From Tremella fuciformis (Eukaryota; Basidiomycota; Tremellomycetes; Tremellales; Tremellaceae), in contig CP136496.1 in the NCBI GenBank assembly GCA_032768795.1, positions 1,798,001 to 1,862,000 of the forward strand: a DNA stretch of 64,000 bases, written 5' to 3'. The notes beneath the pieces are model-generated. The model worked only from the letters and a program-made list of their open reading frames with translations, was not told the origin of the DNA and did no database searches. A program made the translations under genes and the position numbers. How positions within the stretch are numbered: position 1 is the first letter of the stretch; each line of letters begins with the position of its first letter. Below, piece after piece: positions 60,357 to 64,000 of the stretch.

Positions 60357-61474
60357 TCAGCTCAGTCGGATAGGACCAGAGAGGCGACGCACCAAATCGT
60401 CTATGGTCGAGAAGATGAGCCCGTCGCTCATGAGCACCTCGATGGCTTCCATGACCTGCTCGGCCGAACTGCCATGCACCTGCCTGCTCACTGCCGACAC
60501 GTGGATCCCGTCCTCGCTCTCCTCGCACGCGACGATATGCATGATCTGCGCCTGCAGTGGAGGTAGAGTGGCGTAGGCCGACATGTCCGCTGTGGTCGTT
60601 GTTGTCGGTGCGCCGTAGTCGTTTTGCTTGCCAGCGGCCCCCAGTGCCTGTCGTCAGTTCTGCGCTGCCCGACTTGTGCTGGAAGGCGAAAGACCCACCC
60701 CGCTGCCTTGCCGCAGAGACAAGCTGACATGCAACGCCTTGAGCAGGTGATTATATACCTCGTCAAGGTCCTCGATCAGGCGGATGTGCGTTGCCGAGAC
60801 GTGCCGTTTCCCGCCAAACACCTTGATCGTGCCGAGGATACTGACGTATTTGTCCTGTCTGACCATCAGCCTCACCAGCAGCGTTCAGCAGGAGGGGTAC
60901 TCGCTGTATCCCTTTTGTCTTTTGCGCATCGTCGTCTGCCGAGTCGAGCCATAGACGTACGTCGATGTACCCTGTCCCATCGCCAATCTCGTACGAGACA
61001 TTCGTGGCGGACTGAGAGGAGTTGTGCACCGAGCCGACGAGCAGGACCTGACATCAGCGTCCGGCCCACCTGCCTCTCCCTCCCCAGAGTCCTGTCTCCC
61101 TTGACGGCTCCTCCATCCGTAGCCTGGTCAATGTATAAGATACTCACCTGCCCAACGTCGTGCCCGTCAATGGCAAAGTCGCTATCGGGATGTGGCTGAT
61201 CCGCATTCAAGACCTGCTTGACCGTCACCGGCCGAATAGTCGACGTGTTCGCTTTCTACTCATCAGCGTCATCGCTCTTGTCCATCCATCCTCGCATTCA
61301 GCGACTGACCTTCTTGCCCCCTGGCGAATCTTGCGATCCGTACGGCGAGCCGTTGGTCATGTACCCGCCACCACCGCCGCCTGCTCCTCCGTAGTACGGA
61401 TTTTCGTTCCCGTCTACCCATTAGCGCTGTTCCAACTACCTGTATCTCCAGCGCTGGGGCTCACAATGACTCAT
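60357..61474 (-). CDS. RFA2: Replication protein A 32-kDa subunit
   Basis: Middle subunit of the single-stranded-DNA-binding RPA complex in replication and repair. Six exons (61465-61474, 61310-61413, 61148-61255, 60901-61047, 60699-60854, 60357-60647) join in phase to 271 residues. The N-terminus is the Gly/Ser/Tyr-rich phosphorylation region (MSHYGNENPYYGGAG, YGSQDSPGGKK), followed by the OB fold: STIRPVTVKQVLNAD, VLLVGSVHNSS, YEIGDGTGYIDVRLWLDS, DKYVSILGTIKVFGGKRHVSATHIR and EVYNHLLKALHVSL. The C-terminal winged helix is ALPPLQ-like (YATLPPLQAQIMHIV, GIHVSAVSRQVHGSSAEQVMEAIEVL). The first coding exon is only 10 nt. The gene converges on TFC7 with 82 bp between stops. Confidence 0.94.
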
Positions 61475-61632
61475 GCTGCGTGCTGTCGAGATATCTGGTG
61501 ATGCTGCATCGAAATGGTCGCTTGCTCGACGCCGGGTGGAGGGAGTCCGGTCAACGTGACGCGTCGCTTTAGGCGCGTCCTCATGACGAGCAGTTAGGCT
61601 TGGACGCCTTACAACGGCTGCGGTGACATGCA

Positions 61633-63143
61633 TCAATCTCGATTCCACCCTTGGCCTTTCCAAGAGCCTCTAAAGATATGCGACACCGGCCTTGACCACA
61701 TGCTCTCCTCGTCAAAGCTACCATCTGACTCCAACTCCCACCAAGGGAACCGCAACGCGTCTGCCCATAACACAATGACGTCTCCGAATTTCGAGGCGTC
61801 CTCCCGGCCGTACAGGTCGTGCGGCGTCACACCATACGCTGCGAGCAAGTAGCGGAACACGGCGTCGGTGCTGGAATCAGCCTATCCTGCTGTATACTCA
61901 CATGAGGGGACTCACAAGGCTCCAGGGCCAGTCAGGGCGACTGCGTCTCCTGTTGCCCCTGCTCCCAGTTGACCGGCGTCTATAGCATCCTGGACCCGCT
62001 CTAGCACGCTGACGACCACGTCGATGAACAGCGGGTGGAATGGCTTGGCCTGTCATGAGCAATGGCGCTACGCTTGTCGAAAGGGTTGGACGAGCCATCA
62101 TGGTCCACTGGGTGAATTGGTATGATCTCGCACAGTCGGGCGGATCGTAAGCGTACCATTGGTCCAACTCGCCCCGCAGCTTGGCGTCGTATTCGCCGCC
62201 AATGACCAGAGATACCTCTGGATCGACTATACTGTCTCCACGGAGCAGCTCCGCGCCTTCCTCGCCATCTTCCTCGAGGTATTCCGTCAGAGATTGCGGG
62301 AGTCGGTCGATTGCGCCCCTTCCCCAATGATATGGGTGCGCACGGGGCTGTTTGATCAGCTGATCCATCGCTATCTTGTCCTGTTAAGGACAACTGACAG
62401 CCGTATCGCTGTCGGTGTACAAGCCCCCTTGCTGTAGCATGACCAGATACCTCCGTCTCAGCAGGTTTGACCAGACCGATGTCGAAGACTCACCGCAGAA
62501 AGTCACTCTTGAGCACCTGCCTGGGCAGGCTATCCCAGATCCCTCGCATCCGCCTCGTCCCCTCCCCTTCGCCCGCTGTCAACTTCATGAACAGCGCCTC
62601 CATCCCCTCGTCGTCCGCGACATACATGTCCCACGGGACCTGTTGCCATCGCCGAAACTCAGGCAGCCCCCCGTACTCCCCGCCACGATCCGTACTGATG
62701 ATCTTCTCCCGCATCTTCTCTTCCGGACCCAACGGTGCCTGATGCTGCCGCACCCGGTTGAGCGACTCGAGCATGCGTTCTTTGCCTGGCACGCCATCGA
62801 ACCATTTGTCCACAAGCACTTCGAGGCGCCCCACGTACTCTTCCACAGATGTAGTGAGCGTGTCGGCCGCATCGCCATACCCCAGTCGTTTCATGTACCA
62901 TTCGGCATCGAACTTGCCTTTGAGATGCGCGAGCTTGATCTCTTCAAACCGCCGCGCATAGCTGTTCCCAATATGCCATGAGTAGAGTTGAGAAGGGAGG
63001 GGTAGACTCGCCAGGAGGGTATCGGGACGGTCGATCCAGCAGAGGTAGGTCCATAAAGCTGCGATAGGTATAGACAGCGCCAGGGCGGCGATCAGGGTCC
63101 GTCGGCGCCTGCTCGGGTGATGCTGGTGGATCTTCATCTTCAT
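61633..63143 (-). CDS. Och1-like alpha-1,6-mannosyltransferase (GT32)
   Basis: Golgi glycosyltransferase that starts or extends N-glycan outer chains. Five exons (62494-63143, 62399-62450, 62096-62347, 61916-62049, 61633-61870) give about 441 residues. A short basic cytosolic tail (MKMKIHQHHPSRRRR) precedes a type II anchor (TLIAALALSIPIAALWTYLCW). Catalytic-domain features include RYLVMLQQGGLYTDSDTA with the metal-binding DxD (DSD), GGEYDAKLRGELDQW, YQFTQWTMMA, VSVLERVQDAIDAG, LTGPGAFTDAVFRYL and the end HIFRGSWKGQGW. The splice at 62095/62050 needs a GC-AG intron or a small frameshift to stay in frame between MMA and AKPFHPLF. Exon 2 uses a GAG acceptor. Confidence 0.88.
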
Positions 63144-63762
63144 AGTCGGATGTGCTTGTCATCCCTCCCAGACGTCCTGACCGTCTTATATGAGCTGCTC
63201 GAGGTGACAGTCGAGCACAAAGCATGGTCTCAACGCAAAGTCGCAGTTGGCGACGCCCAGTGTGGTGAAAGGAAGGAAGCTGTTTAGTAGATCAATAGAT
63301 CGACGGCCGAGCCGAACAATGGACGCCCGGCAGGCTCTTTAGTTGGTTTGGCGATCAAATGGGGTGAAGCGATAGCGTTTGATCAGCAGTAAGTGTAAGG
63401 ATGCAAGCTATACCAAGCTAGCAGTCTCGTCGTCGTCCGCTTAGATCCGACTTGATTGTTGAAAAGGAAAGCAAGATGCACCCTCGAAGGTGACTTAATG
63501 CGCTGAGTAGGCGTGCGCGTTCCAGACCAAAGGAGGGTGAGAAGATAGGCATCTGTCAGGGTCCAGGCCTTCCCTAATCGCTGATTCGGTCTTTTCCGTG
63601 TCACCAGGCCCGCGATAATTAACCTCGACTCTCACCTTCATCACCACCACCACACTTCACTGAGGAAGCTGGCACAACAGCCGTAGCAGGAGCGACGAAA
63701 AGGTGGCACTCACTCGACGAGACCCCTCTCACCCACCTGCCGAAGCCCAAGACGCATTCGCC
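63144..63762. promoter_or_regulatory. Divergent promoter region, Och1-like gene / partial regulator
   Basis: About 620 bp between divergent starts. No coding or RNA signal seen. Confidence 0.35.
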
Positions 63763-64000
63763 ATGCAGTCAGCCGGGCCGGAGAGACACGGCGCCGACCA
63801 GCCATACGCAGCCTATCCCACGCTCGCCTCCGCCACCGACCACGCCTCGTCCTCGTCCTCGTCCAAGCCGCACAGCTTTGCCGAGCCCCGTCGACCCTCC
63901 CCGCCCCAGCGCAAGTCCTCGACCAAGCGACAGGCGGACTCGCCGCCTCCGGGCGCAGACGGCGGATCGTACAAGGTCGCGCGTGCCATCTCGTCTTGCG
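63763..64000 (+). CDS. N-terminus of a probable regulatory protein, truncated by window end
   Basis: From the ATG at 63763 the frame stays open for 79 codons to the window end. It encodes a disordered Ser/Pro-rich start (ASSSSSSKPHSFAEPRRPS, QRKSSTKRQADSPPPG) followed by YKVARAISSC. A basic residue pair followed by ARAxxxC is how many fungal Zn(II)2Cys6 transcription factors begin their cluster, and the sequence stops at what would be the first cysteine. That identity is a guess; only the coding start is supported here. Confidence 0.45.
   Translation, partial: MQSAGPERHGADQPYAAYPTLASATDHASSSSSSKPHSFAEPRRPSPPQRKSSTKRQADSPPPGADGGSYKVARAISSC

Overview
The window is a gene-dense, GC-rich nuclear segment of a basidiomycete fungus, most likely a Tremellomycetes-type yeast. 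Three things point there: short (about 35-60 nt) introns in nearly every gene, with GTGAGT-like donors and a CTGAC/CTAAC branch motif almost touching the 3' splice site; fungal protein families throughout (Rim101/PacC, Dsc3, Sur7/PalI, Och1, Kre6/Skn1-like GH16, Tfc7); and no bacterial-style operons. The lineage call is inference. I reconstructed 34 protein-coding loci, most by joining exons whose phases match. Two run off the window ends. I saw no rRNA, tRNA or CRISPR.

Layout. 1-13.6 kb: a Lys-rich protein (3' end outside the window), Arl1 GTPase, a CTD-interacting (CID) RNA-processing protein, a Bap31/Yet ER protein in 12 tiny exons, a GH16 membrane protein whose catalytic motif is degenerate, and the C-terminal half of a Mit1/CHD-type chromatin remodeller with no N-terminal ATPase lobe. 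14-28.9 kb: methionyl-tRNA synthetase with a C-terminal WHEP-like domain, Grc3 polynucleotide kinase, an AT-richer island with three perfect hairpins, a mitochondrial PPR-like protein without a clear AUG, an LRR protein, a UBE2S-type E2, a WBP2-like GRAM protein and a Sur7/PalI membrane protein. 29.6-44.7 kb: endosomal Na+/H+ exchanger, Q-rich Taf12, Lsm6, a Cbf1-like bHLH factor, a DDT/WHIM chromatin protein, a PP2C phosphatase, mitochondrial acyl carrier protein and mitoribosomal bL17m. 45.1-64 kb: Dcc1, Rim101/PacC, Cox8/COX7C, tubulin cofactor E, Dsc3, a GPI-anchored wall protein, Ilv6, the mitochondrial citrate carrier, Tfc7 (TFIIIC), Rpa2, an Och1-like mannosyltransferase, and the start of a probable regulatory protein cut by the window end.

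The genes form no single pathway. Neighbours are arranged as divergent pairs sharing 200-450 bp promoters (MetRS/Grc3, Lsm6/Cbf1, ACP/bL17m, Cox8/TBCE, CTP1/Tfc7) and convergent pairs with 47-280 bp between stops. Themes that recur are chromatin and transcription (CID protein, remodeller half, Taf12, Cbf1, DDT protein, Rim101, Tfc7), genome maintenance (Dcc1, Rpa2, UBE2S), mitochondrial function (PPR, ACP, bL17m, Cox8, Ilv6, citrate carrier) and wall/secretory functions (GH16, Och1, GPI protein, Sur7, Nhx1, Dsc3).

Most worth a second look: the half remodeller, the GH16 pseudoenzyme, the hairpin island beside the AUG-less PPR gene, clustered self-binding sites upstream of RIM101 and the CBF1-like gene, and the unusually tight branch-point/3' splice-site geometry with many non-CAG acceptors.
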